From assembly GCA_002502625.1 (NCBI GenBank), contig DAPV01000089.1, positions 1 through 15,026 of the forward strand: a stretch of 15,026 nt of DNA. The letters run 5' to 3'. Numbering within the stretch: position 1 is the first letter of the stretch; each line of letters begins with the position of its first letter. Below, in pieces: positions 6,109-14,723 of this stretch. The notes under the pieces are model-generated. The model was not told the DNA's origin, made no database searches, and saw only the letters and a list, made by a program, of their open reading frames with translations. Source of the stretch: Euryarchaeota archaeon UBA125 (GTDB lineage Archaea > Thermoplasmatota > Poseidoniia > Poseidoniales > Thalassarchaeaceae). The position numbers were made by a program, and so were the translations under genes.

Positions 6109-7206
6109 GTGTATGTGTCCAATGAGCAAGACATGATTTCTCTCCATGTGCTTGGTACTTCATCTGCTAAGCCAACTAAGGATAGAAGCGTATCAGGTTC
6201 ATTTTTGAATAGCCCGACTGGATCATTTCTCATTGATTGTGGAGAAGGAATGCAACAACGAATTGCAGGACACGATAGATGGCTCCGCTCTATAGGTTCA
6301 AGTGAAAGAACAAAGATCTCAAAATTACAGGCAATATATCTCACACATGCACATCTTGATCATTGTTGGGGTGTTTTACCCATGTTACATTCAATGGATA
6401 AGGATGGACGAAAATCAAAACTTGAAATTCATGGCCCTACATCTATTGCAGCACTGAATTGGATAAAGGACAGACCTGGAGAGGTCCCCGATCATGATTC
6501 AGGAATTTATTCTGGAGATTTAGCAATTCAATTCGATTGGTGGAAAAAGCATGGGGGAAAAAATGGGTCATTTCAGTTTGATGTTGAATGGATTCTCTAC
6601 CCAGTAGATGAAATTGGTGTAGAAGGTATTTCCATTTCTCACGAAGATCAAATGAGTGTACATGCTTATGTTACAAATCACTTAGATGTTCCTTCAATTG
6701 CTTATCATTTTTCAACCCCAGATCTTCCTGGAAAGTTTGATCGTTCAGCAGCAATTGATGATGGTCACGATGAGAAATCCATTCGAGAGATTGCTTCAGA
6801 TATCTCACACGCTGCAAAATATAGGGGTCCAAATAGACCGTCCCGTTCATTATTAATTTCTGGAGATACCTCCTCTGATGTTTCATCTTTTATTGAAATG
6901 AAATCACCAATAGATGTGTTAATCCATGAGTCAACCTTTGATGATTCTCTGGAAGATAAGGCTGCATCTTATGGACATAGTACAGCTAGAGATGCTGCTA
7001 AAATCGCATCTCATATGGGTGTTAACTTTCTTGGGTTAACCCATTTCTCTTCTAGGTTTCAAGATTTATCTCATTTAGAAGAAGAGGCTCGTTCAGAGTT
7101 TAATGAATCTCATGTTTTAGAAGATGGTGATAGAATCTCAATTAATTTAGATGGCTCAATTCATCTTGATAGAAAAGGCCTTGAAGAATGGATTTCAATC
7201 GTATAG
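6109..7206 (+). CDS. rnz: Ribonuclease Z (tRNA 3'-end endonuclease)
   Basis: This is a 365-residue metallo-beta-lactamase-fold nuclease of the RNase Z family, which cuts the 3' trailer from precursor tRNAs so that CCA can be present or added. Visible motifs, numbered from GTG 6109: HVLGTSSAKPT (13-23), IDCGEGMQQRI (42-52), the zinc-binding THAHLDH (His80, His82, Asp84, His85), motif III His191 in TNHLDVPSIAYHF, SGDT with Asp253, HESTF (273-277), GHST with His290, and LTHFSSRF with His312. All expected metal ligands are present. At 365 residues it is longer than the roughly 300 typical of bacterial and archaeal forms; extra sequence lies around 100-165, possibly including the substrate-gripping exosite arm. 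The ribosome binding site favours GTG 6109, though ATG 6133 begins exactly at the conserved MISLHVLGTS. It probably shares an operon with L15e and the PRC-barrel gene. Confidence 0.92.
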   Translation: MYVSNEQDMISLHVLGTSSAKPTKDRSVSGSFLNSPTGSFLIDCGEGMQQRIAGHDRWLRSIGSSERTKISKLQAIYLTHAHLDHCWGVLPMLHSMDKDGRKSKLEIHGPTSIAALNWIKDRPGEVPDHDSGIYSGDLAIQFDWWKKHGGKNGSFQFDVEWILYPVDEIGVEGISISHEDQMSVHAYVTNHLDVPSIAYHFSTPDLPGKFDRSAAIDDGHDEKSIREIASDISHAAKYRGPNRPSRSLLISGDTSSDVSSFIEMKSPIDVLIHESTFDDSLEDKAASYGHSTARDAAKIASHMGVNFLGLTHFSSRFQDLSHLEEEARSEFNESHVLEDGDRISINLDGSIHLDRKGLEEWISIV

Positions 7207-7267
7207 GTATTGAAATCATGATGCTTTTAGTGGATTAATTCAAGTTGTAAGAGGTAGGTTTCAATCT

Positions 7268-9541
7268 ATGCGCCGGGTAATGGTAGTAACCACTATTCTG
7301 ATTCTCGGGCTTGTAATTCCTACTGTGAATGCTACCGAGTCTAGAGAAACAGATTGTATTTCCGGCTCATCTTCATGGTCACTCCAAGATCAGGAATGTG
7401 CTGTTTTTGCATTAGGTAGTATAGTTCCAGGTGACGTTCATTTGATTCAATTTCAAACAGATAATTCGGTCGACGTTTTGATTTTCTCTCAAGCAGGTTT
7501 GTCAGTATATTCTAATGATCAATCATATCGAACATCAAATGTATGGGATGAGAAAGGTACACTCGAATCGTTGAACGGCACTGCAGAATGGCGTTGGACT
7601 GCTCCCCTAAATAAATCTCAAACTAATTGGTACATTGTCATCGATAACCTTGATCATTCTCAAGATGATGACCAAGGTTCCAATGGCGGGTATTCTGCTA
7701 CTGGAAGTATCACAATAGAAGCGGCTTCGATTCGTTCTTGGACTCTTCATGATATGTTGTGGTCGATAGATACAGGAGAAGGAAGAAATATTGCAGGCCC
7801 ATTTAGTTTCAGAGAAGGCACCCAGATTTTAATTGAGGCTCTTGAAATAGAAGGTTCTCCGGATGTTTTCTTTATGACAAATCAGCAGAAAGATCTGTAT
7901 TTACAAGATTATTCCAATGATTTCAGAATTTCTGATACAGATATTCTTTCAATATCGTCTTCTTCATCCCGTTCTTGGTTAGTTCCAGCAGTTCATGCAG
8001 ATCAAGATTTGTATCTTATGTTGGACAATACAGCATCTCCCACAGGAGGGGGATCTGGTTCAACTCCTGCAAGATTAGGAGTTGTGCTATCCATTTTACC
8101 TATTTTGAATGCAGAGATTTCCAGTTCTGATGATTTACTTCAGGTTGATGTAGGTCAGATAATTTCACTTTCTACGTTAACAACTCCGAATGATTGGAAT
8201 CAATTAGATCCTGCAGGATTTTCATGGTCGTTCCCTGAAGCAGATTGTAGTACACTAACTACTGGAAACTCAGTCTCATTATGCTGGACAACCGAGGGTC
8301 AGAGGACTGTTGAAGTTACTATTACATCTACAGATGGCAGAACCGATTCCGAATCTGTAGATGTAAATGTAATCGATAGTACTCCCCCTATATCTCAAAT
8401 TCTTGTTAGTGGAGATATTGAAAGAGGGGTAGGAGAATCATTTACAATTTCAGGACAATCTTCAGATAATGGAGAGGTTGCTAAAGAAGAATGGCTAGTA
8501 GATGGAGTGATAGTCCAAACTCAGAATCAATCAGGTACATCACTAACATATTCTTTTGATTCACCAACTGATATAGGTAACCGAATTATCACTCTCCGTG
8601 TTTATGATTTGTATGGATTAACATCAGAATCAAACATTACAGTACAAATTTCAGATACTACTGCACCTATTACTTCTTCAATATCTGGAACCCAGATAGT
8701 CAATCCAGGGGAATCTGTTACTTTCAGCATTAGTGCAAATGATCCAGAATCATCGAATTTGACATATGAATGGGATATTGATGGTTCTATTGACTCTGAT
8801 TCAAATGGTGTTTCTGATGATGATATCGATTTGGTTGGTACAAGTATTAGTATTAGTTACGATACAGGTGGAAGCCGTTTTGTTTCATGTGTTGTCTCTA
8901 ATGAGGCTGGTTTAACTTCAATTGAAACATTCACAGTTACTATTTTGAATCCTCAAGTAGAAGAAACATCCAGTTCCATATCCTTTGCAATGATTGCGAT
9001 TATTATTTTGATAGCTATTCTAATTCTGCTAGCAATTGTAGCATTTATTTGGCAACGCTCTACCTCTCGTCGTGTGGCCGAAATTATTGCAGAGCAGGAA
9101 GCAGAAAAATCTGATGAAGCCCCCCCTCTTACTGTGGAAGAGCAATCTCAGATGTATTCCTCTAGAAGATCTAATGATTTTGAATCAATTGCTGGAATGT
9201 CATCTTCAGAAATTCAGCGAACTTCTACAATCGAATCTAGTGAAGTTTTGGACGATTTATTCTCCGAAGAAGTTGAGCAGAATATTCCAGAAGAACAATC
9301 TGAATCTGTTCAAATAGATGATGTAAAAACATCGTCTTCTTCCCCTTCAACATTGGGAATAGAAATTCCAAATATGTCTACATCTTCTTCATTAGAAGAA
9401 CCTATCAATGAATTACCTACAACAATTACAACAAATTGTTCATCATGCGATGAATCATTTGAGGTTGATCTTCCTTCAGGGGTAAATTCTGGGAAAACGG
9501 CTTGTCCACATTGTGGCTCAATTGAGTTTGTTCAACGATGA
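7268..9541 (+). CDS. Type I membrane protein with PKD-like ectodomains and cytoplasmic zinc ribbon
   Basis: This is a 757-residue protein. Residues 1-22 are a signal peptide ending in NA before TESRE. Residues about 25-150 and 155-280 are beta-rich segments, resembling pre-peptidase C-type domains (VPGDVHLIQFQTDNSVDVLIF). Residues about 285-368, 373-462 and 465-560 are three Ig-like domains of PKD/cadherin type, with VTITSTDGRTDS, LRVYDLYGLTSES and YEWDIDG signatures. The third carries an Asp-rich, probably calcium-binding insert (DGSIDSDSNGVSDDD). A transmembrane helix spans about 573-595, followed by positively charged QRSTSRR. The cytoplasmic tail (596-757) is Ser/Glu-rich and disordered-looking, and ends in a zinc ribbon: Cys724, 727, 746, 749 (CSSC, CPHCG). 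The topology is thus outside-PKD, inside-zinc. ATG 7268 follows a loose GAGGTAGG site. It is a likely cell-surface adhesion or anchoring protein; its partner is unknown. Confidence 0.85.
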   Translation: MRRVMVVTTILILGLVIPTVNATESRETDCISGSSSWSLQDQECAVFALGSIVPGDVHLIQFQTDNSVDVLIFSQAGLSVYSNDQSYRTSNVWDEKGTLESLNGTAEWRWTAPLNKSQTNWYIVIDNLDHSQDDDQGSNGGYSATGSITIEAASIRSWTLHDMLWSIDTGEGRNIAGPFSFREGTQILIEALEIEGSPDVFFMTNQQKDLYLQDYSNDFRISDTDILSISSSSSRSWLVPAVHADQDLYLMLDNTASPTGGGSGSTPARLGVVLSILPILNAEISSSDDLLQVDVGQIISLSTLTTPNDWNQLDPAGFSWSFPEADCSTLTTGNSVSLCWTTEGQRTVEVTITSTDGRTDSESVDVNVIDSTPPISQILVSGDIERGVGESFTISGQSSDNGEVAKEEWLVDGVIVQTQNQSGTSLTYSFDSPTDIGNRIITLRVYDLYGLTSESNITVQISDTTAPITSSISGTQIVNPGESVTFSISANDPESSNLTYEWDIDGSIDSDSNGVSDDDIDLVGTSISISYDTGGSRFVSCVVSNEAGLTSIETFTVTILNPQVEETSSSISFAMIAIIILIAILILLAIVAFIWQRSTSRRVAEIIAEQEAEKSDEAPPLTVEEQSQMYSSRRSNDFESIAGMSSSEIQRTSTIESSEVLDDLFSEEVEQNIPEEQSESVQIDDVKTSSSSPSTLGIEIPNMSTSSSLEEPINELPTTITTNCSSCDESFEVDLPSGVNSGKTACPHCGSIEFVQR

Positions 9542-9586
9542 GCCTATTTTGAACATTAACAGCAATATGCTAAAGATGAGTTCGTA

Positions 9587-9594
9587 GAGGTGAT
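9587..9594 (+). promoter_or_regulatory. Ribosome binding site of the giant secreted protein
   Basis: GAGGTGAT is a near-full complement of the 16S rRNA 3' end. Its GAGG core ends 9 nt before ATG 9600, fixing the start just ahead of the signal peptide. Confidence 0.65.
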
Positions 9595-9599
9595 TAACA

Positions 9600-12500
9600 A
9601 TGGATACAGAGGGGCCTCGAAACCATGGGAGGACGAGCATCTTCCTAATCCTCTTGATGTTGATGAGTGTTTGGCTCCCCGTACCTGTTGCTAATGCGGC
9701 TATACAAATCGAAAATCGTGACTTAGGTGTACTAACAGATTTGCATGATGCATTAGATGTAAGAGGTGGATTGTTAGCAGATGATGGAGAATCCGCATCT
9801 GCAGAATCCGCAATGGCATCTGTCGATGCAGCTATCCGCCCATCAGGAGCTTATGATGCATTGGCGTTAGCAGATAATCCGATGTCAGACGCTAGTTTCA
9901 AACAAATTGATATTCAACCAGTAGATCACCCCGATCCTTTTGATATTATTCTAGATCCAGCGAACGCCCCTCCTGGAGCAACAGACAGTATTCTCAATAC
10001 TCTGATCAATATTACTGATTATGTGATTTGGACTCATTATGAAGGAAATGATGGAACAGTAGTTGACAAATTCGAAGTTGTGGATTTCTCAGCATCTCTT
10101 ACATCGCTTTTATTTTCTCCTGAACCATTTGAGCATGAGATTGATATCGATGATTTTCTTGATGACGGCAATACTCCAACTTTGATAGATACAAACGGCG
10201 ATGGGATTCCGGATAGTCCAAATGATCCTGGAGATTGTGGATACGATGTCTCTGTTGGATTAACCGTCTCCATTGATCCTAATGACGGAGCCGGAGTTGA
10301 AGGAACCACATTGTGGTTAGAACCTACAGTCGAATTTTCTGTAGAGATGTTTGATGGCCAAGTAGATTTGTTCGATGCAGGTTGTTCTGCAACTCCTTCC
10401 TCAGATACTGGTGATGCAGTTTGGAATAATATGGGGGAACTACGAGTTTCTCTTTTCAAGCAATTCACATTTTCTGAATCATTATTTTTTGGGTCAACAG
10501 GGCCTAGTTATATTTGGATTATTGATACATTTCACAAAATACCTCCAGAGGCAACATCGTTAGAAGTTGGTTTAGAACGAATTTGGTTCGATATTGCCGA
10601 TACCGCCCTTAGTGGAATCAATGGATTGTCACTAGGTTTACTCGTTTCACTTACCGGTATAGATCTATCCGGAATTCAATTAGTTTCTATTTCGTCCCCA
10701 TATGCAATTCATCTTGAAACACTAGGAAGTACTGCATGCCCATCTACATATGATCCACTAACAGATGCGAGTGAAATCCCTACAGAACATGGTTGTGGAA
10801 TTTTAGCAGGTTTTGGATACGTTCATCTTAGTGAACCTGTTGATGGGGCTCGTTCATTGATTGAATTAGCCTACATCGAATTTAGTGCTCATCCTAGAGG
10901 TTTGGATGATAGAATCCCAAGTGAAGTGGATTTAGTAATTCGTTCAGATTCAGTTTTATCAACCACAGTTGCAGATGTAGGAGAGGGTTCTTTGACTTCA
11001 ATAGAGTATTATTCTGATCGTAGAGCTGATATTCATGTTCATTTCCACGAAGACCGACGAAACAAAGCCCCTTCAGAGTTAGGAGGAACTTATGGAAATG
11101 TAACAGAAAGTTCAGGTTGGCTGAGAGGAATGCCACAAGGTAGCATGAGTCAATTAGAAATTAATAGAATATTCACAATGCTTGGTTCAAACAAAGCACC
11201 CGAACTCCCTGGTCAAATTCCGAGTAGATTAGGTTTGATTATCGCTTTGAAGAATTTTTCCAAGGATACGACTCAGAATGATAATGATCCTTCTTTGCCT
11301 GTAAACCCAGCAGATCCACCACAATCTTTGGTATTGATTCGATCTGTACAATCAGTAGATGAGATAGATTACGGATCTTGGTTCCTAAGAGAAGGTGCTG
11401 ATGAAGATCGTCGTCAAATTAGAACTAAAATGCAACAACTTCCAACTGCTTTGGTTCTATATGGTTCATTTTCTATAGGAAACACGGACGAAGGAACTAA
11501 TGTATCTCTTGATAATTCAGATAATTTAGATTTCTTTTCTAGAATTTTGGATACTACTATCTTGAATTTAGTTGACATTTTTATTGGGATTGGAGGGGCA
11601 TTAAATGCAGTCCCTGAAGCATTAGGAGAGGCAATAAGCGGAGGCATGACTTCAGGTTCTGGCTTATCTGGTTCAGATTTTCATTTGCAAATGTTTGATG
11701 ATATTAGTGTAAATCGTCTTCCTATGACTTTGGGAATGATTGAGATGGATTTGGGTACCTCAGGTCATCCCACATTACCAGGTGATCATATTTTACTTTC
11801 TGAAGATAGAGATCTGAATTTAGTGCAGGGTAGATCGGGAGCAAGAGAGCCCCTGATGCCAATTGCTCTTAGTGTGAGAATGAGAGGATTTAGTGCCGCA
11901 GATATTGCCGATGATACTTCCTTAGATAGGCAAGTTATTGGATTGAAAACAATTCAAAATGAATCCTTACGCGTTGGTTTTGTTTCTCATGATAATGGAA
12001 CAATGGATAGCTCCTCTATTCATTTAGTTCGAATTAGTTCAATTCCCGATTCAATTGAGATTACTGTACTTCCTGGACAAATGTCTTGGTCTTCTAGTGC
12101 AGAAATTGAAGAAATAACATACATTGGGAAGGATGAAAATCATGTTCAAGCAATAAGGATGCGCGGCATTCCTATCAATTTTGATATGGAGGTTTCAGAT
12201 TCATTTTCTTGGAATGCATCATCGCCGATGTCTAGTGTGGAAATTCAAATTTCAAATCATTCAATTCCAGGAACTATGGACGGAGATCATTTCCTATACT
12301 ACCACGATGGTCCTACTGACACGGCTTATATGTCAGCTAGAATGACAAATATTTCTCGTGCTGCCTACCTGATTGCAGATACAAATTCAGACCCTGAGGC
12401 ATTAGATCGAATTGAATTACACATAGACGGATCTTTACCTTTCAGATCATCTATTCAGCATGTACCTGCCCTTGGTTCTCCGGATACTCGTGGGTTACAT

Positions 12501-14078
12501 GTACGCGCATTATTCAATCCCTTGCCTGGAGTAATAGGATTAGATGTTCCTAGTGCAGATAACTTAGGAGGTCCAGAAATCATTATTCCCGAGTTCAATA
12601 CTTCACAGGGTCTCCAAGGTTTAGCATCATTCATGGACGGGATGTCAGAACTTGGAGGTAGTATGAATCGACTTCTTGCAGATTTAACTGAGACAGTTAC
12701 AGGAAAGGCAGGAGAATCTACCTCCTCTGAGTTGTCCCTAGGATTCGAACTTGATGCTGATAGGCATTTTGATCTAACTGTAGATGCTCGTCAAGGGTCA
12801 CTTGAGATAGAACCTCCAACATGGAGACATGGGATTTCAATGACAGCCTTGGAAAGAGATGATGAGCAAGGATTCCATGTTCGAACTTGGCTTCCCGGAT
12901 TAGCACCTGATGTAAAGACTGCAATTTCATTCAGAAATGAATCCGGTCTTGAGATATGGGATATTGAAGTAGAGATGTCTGATTGGATTCCAGCTCGTGA
13001 AGAATTTATCGTTGAAATAAAAGGATTCGATGGACAAGATTTGGACTTAGCTCTGATTGGATTCGTAGAAGGACAATCCACAGAAGTTTCTGTTGAAACA
13101 TCATTCAGTACAAGAAACCTAGGTGCTGTTAGTGAAGTTACCACTTCTACAAATTATAAATTATCACAAAGACTAGATTATGTGATTGCATCTATTCTTG
13201 ATAGGGATTTAGGAACGAAATCTCAATTATTCGTATCGGATATTCCTGGAGAAATAGATCTTTATGCATCAATTGGCGAATCAATATCAGTATCTCTCTC
13301 AGTTCCTGAATCCGAAAGAATTCAAGGAGACTCTGTAAAATCAGTTATGCTTCAACAATTGCAATGGTCGGCAGGAGAATGGTGGCCTGCAACTATATTT
13401 TTGAAAGATGTCCCTGGAGAAATTGACTTAACCACAGATCCTGCAACTATTTTTGATATTACTCGACCAACATCATTCCAAGGAATTCCTGAATTTGATT
13501 TCACCGCATCTTCAGCAGGTATGGATTTGTATATGGAAATTACAGGAAGAGCAATCAATCAACGCGGTGATACTGTTTTGTTAGCAGAGGATTTGATGGA
13601 TAGAATGACTGTGACATTAGATGAAGATTATAATTTAGCGATTAGATCTAGTGGAATCGGAATTCGTAATTTATACATGAGACAAAGCAACGTTCCTATT
13701 CAGCCCGGAATTGTTCTTGAACAAATGGAAGCAATGGGAGAGAATTTGAAATCTGCAACAATTTCATTGAGTTACATAGGTAAAGCATATCCGATTTTCA
13801 AAATTGATGATGTTCAAGGCGGGCGTATTCTGATGTCTTCGAGAGCCTCAGTAGATTTCATGGGAATTAAATGGGATGGCAGAGCAGTATTGATCGATGC
13901 CCAACAGACATCAAGAATTCCAACTGGTACATCCGTTGGAGTAAACGGAATAGCCTCTGATCTTTCTTTACTAAACGTGATGCCTGGCTTTGATGGTTCT
14001 ACTACCCATTACATGGTACCTGAACCAATGTCTACTGGAATATTTACAGTCTGTGCTACTTTTTTCGGAGGTGATTAA
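9600..14078 (+). CDS. Giant secreted surface protein of unknown family
   Basis: This is a 1492-residue protein with an N-terminal signal peptide (hydrophobic core about 13-30, cleavage probably after VANA at 33). I recognise no catalytic domain. Residues 196-206 (DTNGDGIPDSP) form an EF-like/thrombospondin type 3 calcium loop. The rest looks beta-rich. A short motif, [ILV]-P-x-x-[hydrophobic]-x-[LIV], recurs near residues 313, 439, 540, 613, 706, 814, 856, 974, 1214 and 1270. The last two are nearly identical (SDIPGEIDL and KDVPGEIDL), which suggests a decayed repeat architecture. Only five cysteines lie beyond the signal peptide (213, 262, 380, 399, 1485). There is no C-terminal membrane anchor, although the last segment (STGIFTVCATFF) is mildly hydrophobic. 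Its TAA is followed at once by the next gene's ATG, whose product is membrane-bound and could anchor it. Function is unknown. Confidence 0.82.
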   Translation: MDTEGPRNHGRTSIFLILLMLMSVWLPVPVANAAIQIENRDLGVLTDLHDALDVRGGLLADDGESASAESAMASVDAAIRPSGAYDALALADNPMSDASFKQIDIQPVDHPDPFDIILDPANAPPGATDSILNTLINITDYVIWTHYEGNDGTVVDKFEVVDFSASLTSLLFSPEPFEHEIDIDDFLDDGNTPTLIDTNGDGIPDSPNDPGDCGYDVSVGLTVSIDPNDGAGVEGTTLWLEPTVEFSVEMFDGQVDLFDAGCSATPSSDTGDAVWNNMGELRVSLFKQFTFSESLFFGSTGPSYIWIIDTFHKIPPEATSLEVGLERIWFDIADTALSGINGLSLGLLVSLTGIDLSGIQLVSISSPYAIHLETLGSTACPSTYDPLTDASEIPTEHGCGILAGFGYVHLSEPVDGARSLIELAYIEFSAHPRGLDDRIPSEVDLVIRSDSVLSTTVADVGEGSLTSIEYYSDRRADIHVHFHEDRRNKAPSELGGTYGNVTESSGWLRGMPQGSMSQLEINRIFTMLGSNKAPELPGQIPSRLGLIIALKNFSKDTTQNDNDPSLPVNPADPPQSLVLIRSVQSVDEIDYGSWFLREGADEDRRQIRTKMQQLPTALVLYGSFSIGNTDEGTNVSLDNSDNLDFFSRILDTTILNLVDIFIGIGGALNAVPEALGEAISGGMTSGSGLSGSDFHLQMFDDISVNRLPMTLGMIEMDLGTSGHPTLPGDHILLSEDRDLNLVQGRSGAREPLMPIALSVRMRGFSAADIADDTSLDRQVIGLKTIQNESLRVGFVSHDNGTMDSSSIHLVRISSIPDSIEITVLPGQMSWSSSAEIEEITYIGKDENHVQAIRMRGIPINFDMEVSDSFSWNASSPMSSVEIQISNHSIPGTMDGDHFLYYHDGPTDTAYMSARMTNISRAAYLIADTNSDPEALDRIELHIDGSLPFRSSIQHVPALGSPDTRGLHVRALFNPLPGVIGLDVPSADNLGGPEIIIPEFNTSQGLQGLASFMDGMSELGGSMNRLLADLTETVTGKAGESTSSELSLGFELDADRHFDLTVDARQGSLEIEPPTWRHGISMTALERDDEQGFHVRTWLPGLAPDVKTAISFRNESGLEIWDIEVEMSDWIPAREEFIVEIKGFDGQDLDLALIGFVEGQSTEVSVETSFSTRNLGAVSEVTTSTNYKLSQRLDYVIASILDRDLGTKSQLFVSDIPGEIDLYASIGESISVSLSVPESERIQGDSVKSVMLQQLQWSAGEWWPATIFLKDVPGEIDLTTDPATIFDITRPTSFQGIPEFDFTASSAGMDLYMEITGRAINQRGDTVLLAEDLMDRMTVTLDEDYNLAIRSSGIGIRNLYMRQSNVPIQPGIVLEQMEAMGENLKSATISLSYIGKAYPIFKIDDVQGGRILMSSRASVDFMGIKWDGRAVLIDAQQTSRIPTGTSVGVNGIASDLSLLNVMPGFDGSTTHYMVPEPMSTGIFTVCATFFGGD
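14067..14075 (+). promoter_or_regulatory. Ribosome binding site inside the giant gene, coupling to the next gene
   Basis: GGAGGTGAT, a perfect-looking Shine-Dalgarno, encodes the last residues of the giant protein (GGD). Its GGAGG core ends 7 nt before ATG 14079, so ribosomes finishing the giant protein can start the membrane protein directly. Confidence 0.75.
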
Positions 14079-14675
14079 ATGGTCTTAGACAATTTAGATG
14101 AATTTGAAGAAGATATTGATGATATTACTATTGATATTGCTGGACGTAAAGTTGCACTTGAAGATGTAGAGCGAGCTTATGGTGCTCTTGCTCAAGCTAA
14201 GGATATTGTATCAGTAGTTACTCCAGGAAGAGTCATTCTAGCTACAGGGTTAGTTTTACTATTGTTAGTCAGTTCTTTTGGAGTATGGTATTGGATGATT
14301 CCTCGGGATGAAATTGTCATTGATACTGTGTATATGCAGGGAGGACCGGGACATGTTGTTTTATCTCAAATCCACAATCATGGGAGTCGAGAAGTTACCA
14401 ATTTACAAGTTGAATTAGAGTTTAGAGATATGGAGGATGGCCTCTTGGGTTCTTCTACGTTTGAAACTTCTAGTCTACCCGGTCATGTTTCTGTTGCAGG
14501 TGATGATTTAGAATTGACTATTTCTGGGGCATCTGTTTGGGAGAATTATAGTATTAACATTCATTTGAGTTACACAAATCATAGAGGAGAATCAGTTGAG
14601 AAAACTTGGATACACATAGTTGGTGAATGGACAACTGAAACTTTTCGTGATGAAGGGGAAACTCATTGGTTTTGA
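14079..14675 (+). CDS. Single-pass membrane protein with extracellular beta domain
   Basis: This is a 198-residue protein of no recognised family. Residues 1-20 are strongly acidic (LDEFEEDIDDITIDI); residues 21-50 probably form a cytoplasmic helix (VALEDVERAYGALAQAKDIV). One transmembrane helix spans about 52-74 (rich in Leu, Val, Gly, with WYW at its outer end). Residues 78-185 look like a seven-stranded Ig-like or FxLYD-like beta sandwich: VIDTVYMQGGPGHVVLSQIHNH, then VTNLQVELEFRD, typical of domains that describe free beta edges in secreted complexes. There is no cleavable signal, so the helix should act as a signal anchor with the beta domain outside. ATG follows the upstream TAA with no gap, so a fixed ratio with the giant secreted protein is expected. 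It is a plausible membrane anchor for that protein; this is inference. Confidence 0.8.
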   Translation: MVLDNLDEFEEDIDDITIDIAGRKVALEDVERAYGALAQAKDIVSVVTPGRVILATGLVLLLLVSSFGVWYWMIPRDEIVIDTVYMQGGPGHVVLSQIHNHGSREVTNLQVELEFRDMEDGLLGSSTFETSSLPGHVSVAGDDLELTISGASVWENYSINIHLSYTNHRGESVEKTWIHIVGEWTTETFRDEGETHWF

Positions 14676-14723
14676 TTGTCGAGAGGTGCGAAGCCCTAAA
14701 TCTGGTTCGTTGGAGTTGTAATC

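Noticed and set aside
10037..10468. Minus-strand open frame of 143 codons inside the giant gene
   Set aside because: It is antisense to a strongly supported gene, Ser/Pro-rich as expected from the complement of its codons, and has no start signals.
14676..14723. GAGAGGTG at 14681-14688 as the start signal of a small gene
   Set aside because: The only frame it could serve (GTG 14687) ends after 11 codons at TAA; it is more likely chance or a relic.
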